A stretch of 64,000 bases of DNA, from assembly GCA_013398615.1 (NCBI GenBank), contig VZSR01002145.1:6501158-6565157 (forward strand). The letters are read 5' to 3'. Of the stretch, positions 1-14,000 are shown piece after piece (the stretch's first letter is position 1; each line of letters opens with the position of its first letter). The notes below the pieces were generated by a model. That model did no database searches. It saw nothing but the letters and a program-made list of their open reading frames with translations, and was not told where the DNA came from. This DNA is from Brachypodius melanocephalos. Lineage: Eukaryota > Chordata > Aves > Passeriformes > Pycnonotidae. A program made the position numbers and the translations under genes.

Positions 1-46
1 GGGATGTGTCCCTGTGTTTGGGATGTGCTCCTGTGTTTGGGAATGC
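1..46. repeat. 19-bp tandem repeat at window edge
   Basis: There are two 19-bp copies (1-19 and 20-38, two mismatches) of GGGATGTG..CCTGTGTTT, plus the start of a third. The array probably extends past the left edge. Confidence 0.7.
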
Positions 47-382
47 AGAGAGGTGACTGTCCTGCAGACACACAGACTGTGTCCATCCAGATCTCTCTAT
101 TCCAACATCTGCAGAGGAGTCAATCCCACCAAGGGCAGGGGAGCTCCAGCTCTGGTTTTAGACAAGAAAAGCCCTTTTTCCCCCTCCAGCCCACAGCAGG
201 TGCCCAGAGGAAGAGCCTCCATGCACATCTTGGTTTTAAGAGCCCTGCAAAGGAGCTTTCCCAAGAAGGCTGAAGTGTCAGGAAGGAAAAGCAGCTGCTC
301 TGATTTCAGGCTGCAGTTTGCTTGAACTTGCTCTGAACTTTGTGAAGAGAGGACACCTGACATGATGTTCATTTACAGTAAG

Positions 383-388
383 TTTATT
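383..388 (-). promoter_or_regulatory. Candidate distal poly(A) signal AATAAA
   Basis: The hexamer reads AATAAA on the minus strand, in an AT-rich UTR-like context. It is followed by an A-containing cleavage zone and then a G/T-rich element (TGTCAGGTGTCC) about 23-35 nt further on. This is the arrangement of a vertebrate polyadenylation site and would end the COL26A1 transcript near position 365. Confidence 0.45.
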
Positions 389-2857
389 TCTCAGTGCATT
401 ACATGAAAGGTCTTTGGTATTTGTGGGTCCTTGAATAATGTTCCCACTCTGCTCTGTAAGAAAATGCTGAATACAAAACATTCCATATACAGTAACAAAC
501 CCCATACCAAATAAAGAGAAATAGATATTTTGAACAATAACATAGCAATATGAAAACAGATAAGTAACCATGCAAGAGGTGGAACAAACAGGTTGTGTTT
601 ACAACAAACAGTAAAGCCTGCCATAAATGAGTTCATCCTGTCAGACGAGATTTATTCTTGCTCTCTAAGTTAAGAAATTACACGTGATTGCAAGATCCTG
701 CCTATGGCTGCCCTATAAAAGATCAAATGGTTGTAAATCTGATCCCCAGGAGAGAAGCCGGGACCATTGGCACACATACGAAACACATTGATATAAATAA
801 AAAAGTTACTGCGTAAAATAACTGGTGAAGAAGTTACCATTTCCTTCTGTGGCTGGGAATGTGCCTTGTGAGCAATTATAGCACCTTTCAATCCCTTGGT
901 TCCACAGGAAACCAAGAAATCACAGAGACTCTGAGTAGTTTAACCCCTACACCTCCAGTGGAATGTCATCTTGACTCAGAGAGAAGCTGTAAACGTGGAG
1001 GAGGAGGAGGATGGGTTTCCAATCATTCTATCAGGAGGGGATTCCAGGAGCTGATTGACTTTAGAAGCTTTGCCCCAGTGCTCAGGGTCCCACATGGTAA
1101 CAGCTCATGGCAGACACTGGAGCAGAGCCCACACAGCACCAGCATGTGCTGCTGCAGAGCTGAATCTGATTTTTAAGGCCTGTTTCTTTGAAAGTTGATG
1201 ACAAAATGTCCGTGGAGTTTGCTGGGAGCAGGTGAGGGCTCTTCTCCCTAGTTTATCCCTATTTCCCTGGATTGTCATCAGTAATTCCTTACAGTAAGTG
1301 CAAATTAGACCCTCTGGAGAGGAGCATTCCCTGCCTCCCAGGGTTTCCAGGTTGCTGGTGAACATGAGGGTGCATGACTTGCAAAGGGTTTTGGTTGTGC
1401 AATGTGCTGCTTCTGGTTAGCTCAGGGCAAGGAAAACGCTACTACTACTACCAGAGCTGATCCAAGTCAAAAACACACTGGAGCTCAAACAAACATCAAG
1501 AATTTTTAAAAAGTCTTAGCAAAGAAAAAAAAGAAAAAAAAAAAAAAGGGAAAAGAACACACTATGGTATTGCACAGTATGTATGTAAGATAAAGCACTA
1601 AACATTTCAATTAAAATATATTTCTAAATGAGCACGCATTCACAATAAATCCCCTAAGTTACATAGACATGGCAAGAAGCATTATATGCCCTGGCTGAAA
1701 TGAACCTCAGGATCCTGCCTATGATGGAGGATGTGGTTGGAGTGGTTTTCTTGGTCATCATCATCATTAATGTTGGGGTGTGAGCCTGTGCTCACCTTTA
1801 GTGGACTTAAACTGGGGTGGCACAACAGTGAGGTCCAGCCCTTGTGGGAGTGGAGAGGAATGAAACCCCAGCAGAGAGAGAAAAAGTCCATCTGGTACAA
1901 TCCTGCTGTCCCCCATTTAAAGATACACTACCTCATCAGAGAGATGGAGCTAAACAAAGCAAGGAGAAAAAATTACATAGCTCATACTATCAATAATTAA
2001 AGTGGTCTCAACCCAAACCTAAACAGCCTTTTGACAACTGACTTGGCAGGATTAATTGCAAACAACTTCCTTTAAATTTTCCTTTCATCTTCTCAGTAAT
2101 TTGTTTTAAAAAATATAAAATTCCAAATCCTTGTAAGTATGAACATGTCAGCAATGTGAGTGACTAAAGCATTAGCACTCACCAAGCTCATGCAATAGCT
2201 CTGAATTCAGAAGACAAACTTGGAGAAAGAAAGATTTCTCTTTCATTTCAGTGTGAAGCCTCTGAAATGTCAGGGAAGTAAAAAAGGCCTCGCTGTATTC
2301 CCTCTTCCCCAAATTCAGCCCTGTAGCTACAGGACCAGTGAAACTGAATTTCCCCATTTCCCTTTTTACAGATTGCTTTGGTTGGGTTTGGTTCCTGAAG
2401 CTGCCACAAGGACAGATTGTTCCTGTGCCCTCAACTACAGCTGCCCCCAGCCTGCCCAGTGCACAAGTTTAGACTGAACTTAGATTTCTCCTCACTCTTC
2501 AGGCCTGATTTTCCAACACCAACTGGCTGATTTATCTCCTGGAAGCCACCAGTGAAGTCTTGGAGTGTCCATGTGACCAAGATGGTCCCAATTCACCACA
2601 GAAGTAACCAAGCACTTCTCAGTTCCTGCACAGGAATCAGCCTGCAAATGAGGAAACACCCTTTCTTTGGACATTTAATTCTTACATGGAATGATTATTC
2701 CAAGAATGTTCCCATGGCTGCCCCTTGCTTGGCTGGCCACAAACAGAGCTCTTGCCCTATGGAAGGAGGGACATGGGCACTTACAGCACCATGGACATCC
2801 TTAGTGCTGGGTTTAGAGTTAGTGCTGGCTGTGAAACCAAGCTGCATTCAGGGAAGC

Positions 2858-2863
2858 TTTATT
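2858..2863 (-). promoter_or_regulatory. Candidate proximal poly(A) signal AATAAA
   Basis: This AATAAA on the minus strand lies 2.0 kb past the stop codon, with a weak T/G-rich stretch about 25 nt downstream. It may serve as an alternative site, and the evidence is weaker than for the distal one. Confidence 0.25.
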
Positions 2864-4886
2864 TCCTTCTCCCAAAGGGATTGCAAACACAGGATGGCTC
2901 CTTGAGCTCAGGAACCTGCTAAATTGAGCTGTACTCATCTTCTTGTCTCTCTACACCCCACTCTACCTGTAACTCAGAGGGCAGCCAGGCAGCTCCCCAG
3001 ACTCCTGCAAAGCTCTGGGCTCGTTTCTTGGAAATGTCCCATGGAAATCTCCAGTCATTCAGAAGCACAACCTGAACCAGGTGGGCTGGTGCACCAGCCC
3101 CACCCCTGGCACTGGCCAGATGTAAAAGCAGTACAGCTTTGTTATTCAGCTGCACAGCAGTAAAAGCAAGGCTCTGGTGCTTGTTCAGCATCAGCCATTT
3201 CACCTGGCTGGGGCTGGCTGGATTCCTAAAGAGCAGGGCCAGTGAAGGTATGGTGGATCCAGCTATCCTGAAGGAGCCTGTAAAATGCTCATTTGGGAAA
3301 ATGCCAGGCTCCACGGAGGAAGGAGTGAGATTGGAGTCTCTTTTGGCAGCAGTGCCATGTTTACAGTGTATATGGACAGTCAATTTAATGTCTGGCTAAT
3401 GCTGGGCTGGCAGAGCTCCTCCATGTTTAGCCTCATTTCCAGTGGGCTTTGCTCTTGGGGTGCTGAACACAGGGACTGCAGAATATTTTCTTTGGAAAGC
3501 CTCTGACAGAAACCCTGCAGCAATGCAGCCCAGCTTGCTCACACAGCCATGCCCTGCACAGGAACCAGAGACAGAGGGACAATAACACAACTCCATTGAC
3601 TCACTTTGGTCCTGGGCTGAATTTGAAAACTGTCAGAATGTGGGAATTAAAAAAATAAAAAACAGTCCAGTCAGTTTTGTTGGATAATCTCCCCCTTCTA
3701 ACAAAAATCACTGTCTACAGGAATGACATCAGCTTGTCCAACCTGGTTAGCACAGCGGGTGGAGTGATTCATTTGTCATGGAAGGGCAGGTTCAGCTTCT
3801 TAAACCTGGAAGCTTGTACTTCCCCTAAAATAACAAGTTATTGCAAAAAGTAAAATGACTCTGTATTTAACTCCCAGTACAAGATAAGCTCTTGACAAGA
3901 CTCTAATTCCCTAGGCTGTGGTTTGCTACTACATTGTCTCCAGATCCAAATGGTGAGGATTTACTCACAAGATTAAAACAAAACACCGTGAAAACATTTT
4001 TCCTGATTGCTGTAGGATTAAGCAACTATTGCAAAATATCATTTTTCTGTGAATAGTTACTGCCACCACTTAAATTAATTATCTCTGGATGTATGCACAA
4101 GCTGAACACAGTATGGGAAAATTCTTGCACAATTCCATCAGATCTCATGCAAACTGCTCTATGTTTTTACAGAAACAGTTTAAACTCTCTGAGATAGACA
4201 GAAAGCCAATGTTGCCCTGAACATTTGCAACAAAAGTCGTTGTTTAGCCAACCCCAAATAGAAATAATGTCACTCACATGCAATTACCAATATGAAAAGC
4301 CAGGATTTTGTTGTTAAAGTCTAGAGAGTCACCTGAATTTTCAGAGTAATACTTTTAAATGTACTTTGTATTCTAATTTGTTCTTAAAAGAAATCCTTTC
4401 AGGTCATGCTTTGATGGCCTGTGGAAGTCACACCTGGCAGTCAGTGTGACACCAGCACAGGAAATAAAAGCAGATGCCTCCAACTGCAGCAATGGACAAG
4501 GCTTTGGGTTTGGGATGGGATGGGTGGGCTTGGCCAGTTAAGCAGAGCTTTAGTGAGTGACTGTCCAGGGCAGTGAGGGAACAAGGGCAGGGTTTAACCC
4601 TCGAGGCACAGCCAGGAGGTGTCATTTCTGTGGGCAGCGTCTGAGACACCTGTGACCTGCTATTCCAAAGGCAAAACAACAAAATCAAGGGAAACCTTCT
4701 CAAAACCCTCTCTGAGCTATGGATAAATCATTCCCTGCAATCAGGGCTCAGTGCTGGCCAGGGAAGGAAACCCTGCCACCAACACTGCAGCTCCCCCCCC
4801 ACGACTCCATCTGCAGGGTGCAATTAAGCACTGGGTACTGTATCTTTAACTGGAGGACAGGCAGGGAGGACACGGAGGAGATGCTC

Positions 4887-5059
4887 CTACTTCATCCTGT
4901 GGCTTCTCCTCCTGGCTTCACCCTCATCCAGCAGTGAGGAGAGGATCTGGTGGGCCTGGGGCTGCCGGGGGCCTCCTCTCTTGATCTTGATGCTGCTTCT
5001 CAGCGGGGAGCCCGGGATCACATCCTGTCCAGAGCCTGGCTCAATGGAAGACAAAGAGT
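4887..5059 (-). CDS. COL26A1: COL26A1 terminal coding exon with stop
   Basis: This coding part is 173 nt, with acceptor CTCCTTACAG. It completes Asp and then reads SLSSIEPGSGQDVIPGSPLR, a basic SSIKIKRGGPRQ segment, HQILSSLLDE and a final ARRRSHRMK before TAG at c(4889..4887). Mammalian COL26A1 has matching GSGQD and KMKRGG motifs, and its tail then diverges. The Lys/Arg runs (KIKR, RRR) suggest heparin binding or proprotein-convertase processing. That is inference. The exon continues into the 3' UTR. Confidence 0.94.
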
Positions 5060-8000
5060 CTGTAAGGAGAGAAAGTCATGGGAGAGCACTATTTAAAAGG
5101 GGAGGCTGAGGAAATCACTCGTGGGCCCTTCTGAGTGGTTCCTCTTGTGGGAGCAGGGTGCTCCCTCCTCTTTGCTCTCCATGCAGGAAGCAGCTCTGGA
5201 GCTACAGCTTTGCTGCCATCACACTGCTCCTGCATCAGATGTTTCCCCTCTGCTCTGCCTGAACTCTCTGGGGTAAGTGCTCCTCCTGCAGGGCCTGTTC
5301 TCCTTTGTAGCTTCATTTCTAAAGTGCTGTTCTTTTATTAATTATAAATTTACTTGGGCTGCAGCAACTACTCAGCACTGCCCACAGGCTCCTGGTGTTG
5401 GAGGATGAGCTGGTGGTCATGGGCAGTGATGCTCTGAGGGTTTAAATACCATTTCACTCCTAGTAAAGGACATTTGGAGGGACTGAAAGGATTGAGTGGA
5501 AGGATTGACCCACCCTGGGCTGCAGCCAGATCAGCAATAATGCTGGGAATGGATGGTGGCTGTCCCTGCTCCCCCAGGTAACAACCTCCTGCTCTTCCCT
5601 CAGCTAAACAAATTAAATATACCCTGCTCTGGGCCACTCTTCAGCAACAGATGCTGGTGGTTTGATCTGCCTCATCATTTCCAATGCCCAATTTCTTCTT
5701 CCTTCTGCCTCCAGAGCTGGATGTTTGTGTTTCCCTGCCAGGAGCCCAACATGCCAGCTTTGGTTTGATCCCACGAGGCAGAGTTTCAGTTTCCAGTGAG
5801 CTTTTGGCTGCCAGAGGATTTGGGCTCTGTCTGCTGGCACCAAACCCTGCCAAACAATTTGGGCCTTGCTGTGTCCTGCTGGGCTGCTCTCTGCAGCTTC
5901 CAGGCCAGGTCAGCTCCAGCTGCCCTCCCAGTGCAGAGGAGAGGTTTGTTTGCTGGGATGTTTTGCCTTGTTGCTTGGGTGGCTGTGGGTTTGGAAACCA
6001 TGCTCAGTGGGAAGCTTCTTGGGAAAATGAGAGCATGGGATTGGCATTTCTGAGTGGGGTTTTAATGCTGGGCTAACCCAGGACCTGTGGTCAAATCCTT
6101 GACACCTACACTAGGAACATGACCAGACAGTTGGTGCTGGGTGATTTAAACCTCTGTGGTGCCTTTCAGTCCAGGGAGGTCTGTGCTCAAGGATTTTTTT
6201 TTTTTGTTATTTTATGTCTTTTTCTCTGTGTTTGTTTGGGCTTTTTTAACCATATACACAAAGATGAACATAATTACACAAGGAAAATATGCCTTACTTT
6301 CCAAGTTCCCTTTCTAAACAGTATTTTTGTAGGGCTAAAAGTGAAAGTGAAATGAAAGGATGAAACTGTTTCAAAAGCACAGAGTAGGAATACAATTATC
6401 AATACTTATGGGACAAAAAAAATCCCTAAAGTCATACAATATAGGTGTTTAAATATGACCTAACCACAGTGCACAATTAAAAACCATCCCTTTTTGCTGA
6501 TGCAGTTACACTGGTTTAGAAGTGCACATGGGTGCAAATAACTCATCTCCATCCCAAGCAGTAACAGATCAATAGGAATGGTTTGCTGAAATGACTGTTT
6601 CAGAATAACAGCAGCACATGCCTTGTTGCTGCTGTATTTCCAAAGAGAATGTGAAAAATAGCTAAATCAAGCAGTTCTGCTGGGGCAAGACTGTGTGAAC
6701 CCCAGTCCCAGGCTCTACAGAAGATTCCTAAAGAGGTGACTTTTTGCTTTATACCACTATAAATGAAGGTATAAAGTAAAAGCCAAAGGAGTCCCAGGCC
6801 CTGGGTCCTGTAAATACCCTGTCCTTATGGACCCATCCAGGGAAAACCCCTATCCCTCTTTCCTGGAGATCATCCCAGCTGGCATGGATTGCTGCCTAGG
6901 AAATCGAGTGGGCATCTCCCTGGTACCTCCTCCAGCTCAAAGCAAAGCAGCATAAAAATGTATTTTCTACCCTTGGAATGAAAATGTGAAGCAAAGGAGC
7001 ATCAGTGCCAAGGTAAGGTTAGGTGTGGTTGAATCATGGGGTTGTGATTCAGGATTTCCCAAAAATCTTACACTGTTGCTGCCTATTGCTTTTGGGAATA
7101 GCACTTGGAGGCTCCAAGAGCACGAGGCCACTGGGCAGAGCAGAGCAGAGCAGACTCCAGCCCAGCCATGCCCTGGCACTGGAAGGGTCCAGCAGCAATT
7201 CCATGCCAGCACTGCTGGCTCCAGGCAGGGCTGGGATCCCAAGGGGCTGCCTGAAGTTCATTATTACTGTGTAGTGAGGCACTGTCAGGACTGCTGGGCA
7301 TTTGGGCTATTTAGCATTTCCATAGCTTCCATCAATAGCCAAAGGCCACATCCCAACTAAAGTGGATGCTGATCCAAGGGAAGGTGTGAGGTGGGCTCAC
7401 AGCAAGGCCAGGAATGAGGTTCCACGTGTCAAGGACAGAGAAGTGCTCTGGGAGTTGGTCAGTGCCAAGGAACAGGTTTGCTGCTCACAGGCTGGGACTG
7501 CAGAGTCAAACTTTTTGCCTCTAACTGTGTTTCTGAAAGGGGAGAAACTGGCACAGCAGGTTTTGGCAGCTGTGAGAGAATTGATCCTCCCAAAAGGAGC
7601 AGCCTGACAATAACCAACTCCTGTGACAGTAACCAACACCACACTGTGGTTAAAGGAAGAGAACATTCTTTAATGTACCAGTGATGAGAGAGCCAACAGC
7701 CTCAAGGGATCACAAAAATCTATCTGAATGTAGAACACATGGGACTTTCTTTAAATCTGACTGTGAAAAGAGGTTTCAGGTAAGTTATGATCACAAAATG
7801 TTCAGGGATCAGTGATTTTCAGGGTGACATGGCAGCACTGTCTGGGCTTTCTTTGCAAAATGTGGTGCTACACAAGGCAAGGGCCTCAGTGGTGTTCAAG
7901 TGACTTGGAAGATGCTGTTAACAGGATTAAATGGTCTGGCCTAACGAATGGAACAAGCAGCTCTGTGGGAGGCTGGTGGATGATCTGTGCCACATGGCTT

Positions 8001-11000
8001 GAGCTGCTGCTCGTGACTTGGCTGCCTGAACTGTAACAAAAATCCCTGTAAGGGTCATTTCACCTGCTACTGGAAAGCCAGAGAGAGCAGTGTGGCTGGT
8101 GGAACTCAACAGTTCTGAGCACCCCTAACTCATGGTACCTAGCTTTGAAAATGTGGCTTGAGCAGACAGAGAGAGCTCAGGAGAGTGGGAGGATGTTTAA
8201 CCACCAAGCCTGAACAGAGCCCCTGGTTCCCTGGAGAAGAAAACCTTAGCAATGCTTACCATGAATTCCTATCATGTGCTCAAGGATTAACACCCTCTCA
8301 GCTAAAATCTTCAGAGCCTCTCGAAGCTGTTGGACACCTTCCCCCTGCAAGAAAGAAAACAAAACTAACATTGGAATATGTTGCAGAACAGGTTTCTTGT
8401 CCATCATGTTGCTTTCACAGCACCAAACTCTGCAGTGTGGAGGTTTAAAAATGAAAAGATGCAGAAGAGGAGATAACCTAAACGGGAGTGCAGGAGAAAT
8501 CCCTGTTCAAAGAGCTCCTCATGTACACTCAGGCTGTAGTTTGTTGTCCTTGTCACATTAGGTGTGGGCTTGAAGAGCCAAAGAGATGTTGGGAAGTATT
8601 TCAGGGATTGAGAGCAGAAATGCGAGAACCCCAATACTCTGCACATGCAGTTTGATCTCTTCTGGGAGTCTGTCCCTCAGCAGGAGGGAGGGACAATAGG
8701 GAAGCAATTCCCAACCAGCTCCATGTGACAGAACAGCCTCTGGGGACTGAGGTGTTCAAGAACACGGTGACAACATGGCCAAGGAAACCTCACAGACCAG
8801 GATTTCTGGCATGCATTAAATTCAAACCCAGGCTCACATCCCCACTTGCTCTGCACATTTAACTGTGAACTCCCCCTCTGGCCCCCCTAAACCCACCTGT
8901 CAAAGGGAATATGGTTGAGGGACAGCAAAGTGACAAACAGGAAAGTAAAACAGTAGAAACACATCCTTACATCAGTGCCTTTGTCACCTTCCTCACCCTT
9001 CTTGCCTGGTTCACCCTAAAACAAAGGAAGGGAAACTTGGTTACATGTGGCTGAGGACTCTTCCAGGACCCCTTGGACCCCTCCTCACCAAAGGAGCAAA
9101 TTAAAGAAGAATTTCACTAGCAGAAAACACATGGACTGGCACTTCATGCTCTCCTGAGCTTTGCCCTGGCTCCTGTCAGCTTCCCAGGAGGTCACCACCA
9201 CTTCTAACACAAATGAACTTGTCCAGGAGCAGCCTCCTGCCATGGCCTGGCCCCCAGAAAGTCCACAGACATCTCATTGGGCTCGCAGTGAACAACATTT
9301 TATGCTAAACCACAGATAAATTGCTCCTTTCCCCCAAACACACATGTTTTCATCTCAATTTAGAACAGAAAAATCCTCCATTCTGCTTTCATTAATTAGT
9401 CACATCACTTTCTGCCTCTAAAGATGCTCATTAAGCTTTTCTTGAAGAAAGATCTCTCTGTGCTGTGTGCATTGTTCTCATGTTTCCCCCCCAGCCAGGA
9501 AGTTCATGCACTTTCTGAAGGGCAGATGACAGGGAGAGATTAAACCAGTCTAAGCTAAAATAAAACCAACAATCTAAAATAGATTGGAAAGGCTTGGACT
9601 CCTCAAACTTGTTGGATATCCCTGAGGTATTTGCAAAGCAGAGGTGAGCACAGGAGAATGGACCAAAGAAAAGGCTGTGTGAATGGTATGAAATGATGAG
9701 GTGGAACCAAGGAAGACAGATGAGAACCCTCCCAGAGGTTCTGAGACTTCTCTGGAAGCTGCCAGCCAAAAAAAAAACCACCCAATTTTCTCCACTAGAT
9801 GTCTGTCAGCCATATGGTTGACATCACCACTGGTTTGTTTCCACTGGCCATATGTGTGTCAGTGCAGACATCTCCTCTGTGCATCTGTTCAGGTATTGCC
9901 AAAAAATCATTTGGAGACATCTCTCAATCTCATTGCAGGGTTTCCAGCTCAGCTTGGTCAATTGAGGTGCAGGAGGGAGTTGAGAGCATCTGATGGGCTT
10001 TGAGGTGTTTAATTGTGCCCACCTTTGGGCTCTGGTAGTGCCAGGAACTCCTGGGGCCCAGGGAGAGCTGAGTGTGCCCAGCTCTGGCCAGAGGAATCTG
10101 CAGGCAGAGCGAGCACACCTCCTCTGCTGGGGTGATGCCCTCCTGGTCACATCAGCTTTACTGTGCTTTACACCAGGGGATGTTTCATTTGCACAGGGAT
10201 TCCTCAAGGTGAGGGTGTCTGTGGAACAAATCTGAGCTGGAGCCAGCAGAGCTCAGCCCTGAAGCAGCTCCAGGCCAGCCAGTGGCACCTACAGGGCCAG
10301 GCACCAACCCCACCTGAGCCTGGCACCCACCCACGAGAGCAGCACTTACAGGAAATCCCTTAATGCCCCTCTCTCCAGGCAGACCTGCTTGCCCCTGTTG
10401 GAAATAAAGGCAGTGTCATTAGGAGATACTTTGCCACTTGACAAGAACACAGAGTAATTTTCACTAGTGGAATTAAGAGGGCTTAAGGAAAAAAACCTTA
10501 CACTTGGGATAATGTGAAAAAAAAATTCCTCTCCCTTGACATTATCACTTAGAGACAGCAAAAGGGGGTTATGGTTTTCTGTCAAGTATCAGTTCCAAAT
10601 CCCATCAGACTCTGGAGAAGCTGGGTTGGATATGGAGCTCCTGAGCTCAGTGCCCTCTCTGTAAGACGATTAGCAGGTTTTTTGAACTTTCCAGCAGTCA
10701 GTTACATTATACCAGGAAGGAATTTGGCTGGAGATTTGTTCCTTACAAAGACACTGCATTCTTCTGTCTGGTAGAAGTGATGGGCTGCTGCTGCCCCAGC
10801 CAGAGCAGAGCCCAGGACTCCCACCGAGCACTGATTTAATCTGCTTCTGCTCCACGCACACCCCACAGCTACTGATCAAAACACAGGTACAATATTTTGG
10901 TTGGTTTGTTTCTTTCTCCTGCTGTGCTAATTTTCACATTGTTCTCAGTGAGGGGTTTTTGTTCTTTTTTTAAAATTTTTTTTTAAACAGAAAAACAGTT

Positions 11001-14000
11001 TGAACTAGTGTTGGTTTGAGGCAGAATGCAATGCCATTGAACTGAACATCTCTTTTTCCCCTGTTTTCCTCCACAGTACTGGTTTCCCACCCTGGAGCAG
11101 CTGGAGCATGGCAGAATCCCTGACCAGGAGAGCAGTTACAGGTTATTTAGTGAGTTACAAGTTATTTAGTGAGAAAGCAGGAGCTTGGGAAGAAAAAGCA
11201 AAATGTAAAAGCATTTATAGAAATCCATTAATGAAACAGCCACATATTTCCCCTGGCTCTTCTCCCATAGACACACACAGCAACAAACCCATCCTTTTTC
11301 CCCCCAAAAAACCCAACATATATGGTGGCAGATTCTTGCAGTAAAAAGGAAGAGCTGCTGGGTTTGTTTCCATCAAATTTGTATAAAACCAACAGGCACC
11401 TACAGAGCATTCCCATGGAGGGCTGAATTCCTATGGAATGCCTTGGCAGCACCAGGAAAAGGCCCCTGTGGACAGGGAGAGCTCTGGGAGAAAGGCCCAG
11501 TCTGTCAGGTGCTCTCAGTATCTTCAAAGGGAAATACTTGGATTCTGCACTGGAGGGAGCAAAGCTCATGAAAAAGCACAGGCAAGAGGAAAAAAAATCA
11601 CAGAGAGGAGCACAACAACGCACTGAAAATACATAAACAGGCTGTGCTCCATGTCCAGGAGGAACAGAAAGGATGTTATCAGCTTAAAGGGGATCAAAGG
11701 ATATTTAGGCTGGATGTTGGCAATATCTTTTATCCCAGGCCTCCCTGGCTGTGCCTCTGCTGACTGCCTGGAGATGCTGTGGAGCCTCCCTGCCTGGCAG
11801 TGCTGGGCTGAGCAGAGGCTGAGTGTGAGCAGCACACAGAGCTGAGCCATCCAGGGGCTCTGCTCTCACCGCTTCAGGTCTCTCCCACATCTGCTCTCTC
11901 CCAGATTAGGCAGGAGGAATGTATAATAACATTTTCTCAGATCTCAGCAGATGTTGTAAACCACCCCCCTTCTGCTCTTCTTTGCAGCTGCACAGCTCCT
12001 CTGCTCGAGGCCTCATTTGTATCCACCAAACCCAAAATTGCAGCGTGTAGTTGTCAAAACCAGCATTCAAAGCCACACTCGCGAAAGACAAAAAGCACCC
12101 AGAGCATCCTACAGAAATTCTGACAGAAAAAGCTGTCAGCTTCCCTTTCCACACTAACAGAGGATGGACAGGAAATATGGGGGGTTTTTTCTTATTTATC
12201 AACACATTTTGATATTTGAAAATCTCATTTGTTCCTAACCTTAGAGGAGAGCTACAATTCTAAATCCCTAGCAAGGAGGGAACAAAACCAAATTCTAAGG
12301 GATCTGTCTGGAGTGAATGGACACAATGCAACAAGATTTTGTTTCAAAATAAGTGTACCAGTAATAGGGTTTCTTAGTAGTAATATTAGTAATATGGTCG
12401 ACCACAAACTATAGCAAAATGTTAGATGAATCATTGAGGAAGAGTTTTATCAGCTTCCTGGATAGAAATGTGACACTTTGCCACATGCCATGCCCTTCTC
12501 TTCTTTTTTAGCTTCTATTTATTTTTGAGAAAATAAAGATTGAATGGCAATGAGATGTAGTTAGGAATCTGTGCATCTATCTCACCAGTTAAGGTTTTGC
12601 TCTCTATCAGAATCTTGAATTCTAGTCCCAGAACTCCGTCAGTCTGCAATCTATTTGTAAAGCCAAGTCATGCCCAAATTGGCTGAGCTACACTAAGGAA
12701 AGTGTTACAAAAAATGACCAACAGTCACTCTGTCTTTCAGGGAAGTGCAAGTGATTTCTTACATAGGAAATAAAGGACCAAGCACCTAAAACTAGAATAT
12801 AGCAGAGATTTCAAAAGGCTGATGTGCCCCACCCTCAGCTATCTGCTGCTCCTGACCCCTCAAGAGGGGTGAAACAAGCACCTGAGCCTCCCTTGCACAG
12901 AGGAGCAGTTTGTCTGTGGCTGGTTATTTCCATGAATTTGAGAAGTCAGCACACTGGAGTTCACTGATCTGCATTTGCCTGCCTTGGCTCTTCCAGGCAT
13001 CCCTCCTGTCTCTGCTGGATTGGAAAGGAGCAGGGGTGCAGAGGAGGTTCTGCCATGGGGGAATCACATCACCTACAGCCCCCTTTCACTCCCATCTGTG
13101 GGACAGCAGAATGGCACTTGGAAGAAAAGGGAATTTGTTTCCCACAGCTGTGGCAGGAGGCTGTGTAAGAGCAGAGGTACCAACAAATGTTTTCCTCCTT
13201 GTCCTTCTCTCCTCCTCTGGCTCTCTCCAGGTTGGGGTCTCAGTGATTCTCCCCAGCCCACGGTGCCCATTTCACAGACCTGAGGGCTGCATGATCCTCT
13301 TCCACCTGCTCCGCTCCCAAGGGATTTTGTGCTCCCAGGCTCACCCAGAGATTTCAAAGACCAAGACCTTTTGGCAATTACGTTGAACTGAAGCAGCAAA
13401 GGCCCAAATGCCACTTTCAAACCCTTCCTAATGTTTGAATCTGACACATTGATACCCTTGTTAGATATTTCTCTGGTAGCTCCTAAACTTCACCAGCTTA
13501 GAAGTAACATTCAAACATCCTTTTGTTCTATGTTTGGTTACCAGCACTGGACAGCCCACTAAGGACTGAGGCACATAAACATCAAGAATATGACTTCAGT
13601 ATTCCAAATATGTTAAGAACATCATTTGACCTGGGGAATGACTTGGGTTCAGGACAAATCTGGTGAGTTTTGAAAGCCTAAGTGCCACAGAAGGAAGAGT
13701 TCAATCAGACCTCTCAAAACACTCCACACTAAACAGCTTTGGCTGGTGGAAGAAAGTTGGTCTCCTTTATACGTCGTGTCTTTGCTACCTGAATCCCTTT
13801 GGGGAATTGCTGACTTTATAAGGAATTCAACCCTCTCTCTGTACAGGAAAACCTCATCTTGGATCTTGCAGAAACCCCAGAACCTCTGTATTTAAACTTG
13901 GTTGTGTCTGTGGTCCCAGTGCATCTGTGAGACCTGTGCTGTGCACAGTTCCTGAGGCCTCAGCCCCCAAATGCTGTGGGAATCTCTCTGTGCATGTAAA

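Larger units (their letters stand above)
366..4886 (-). other. COL26A1: Probable COL26A1 3' UTR
   Basis: The stretch follows the stop codon on the minus strand and has no credible coding exon. It contains several AT-rich blocks (about 370-900, 1500-2150, 3600-4400). An A-rich run lies at 1524-1547 on the plus strand. The best 3' end is the AATAAA at c(388..383), which has a G/T-rich stretch 20-35 nt downstream. A second AATAAA at c(2863..2858) could give a 2-kb UTR. The extent is inference from signals only, and part of it may be intergenic. Confidence 0.4.

Noticed and set aside
10038..10073. Collagen-like PGTPGAQGE reading on the plus strand
   Set aside because: Wrong strand for the gene, only three triplets, and no suitable splice sites.
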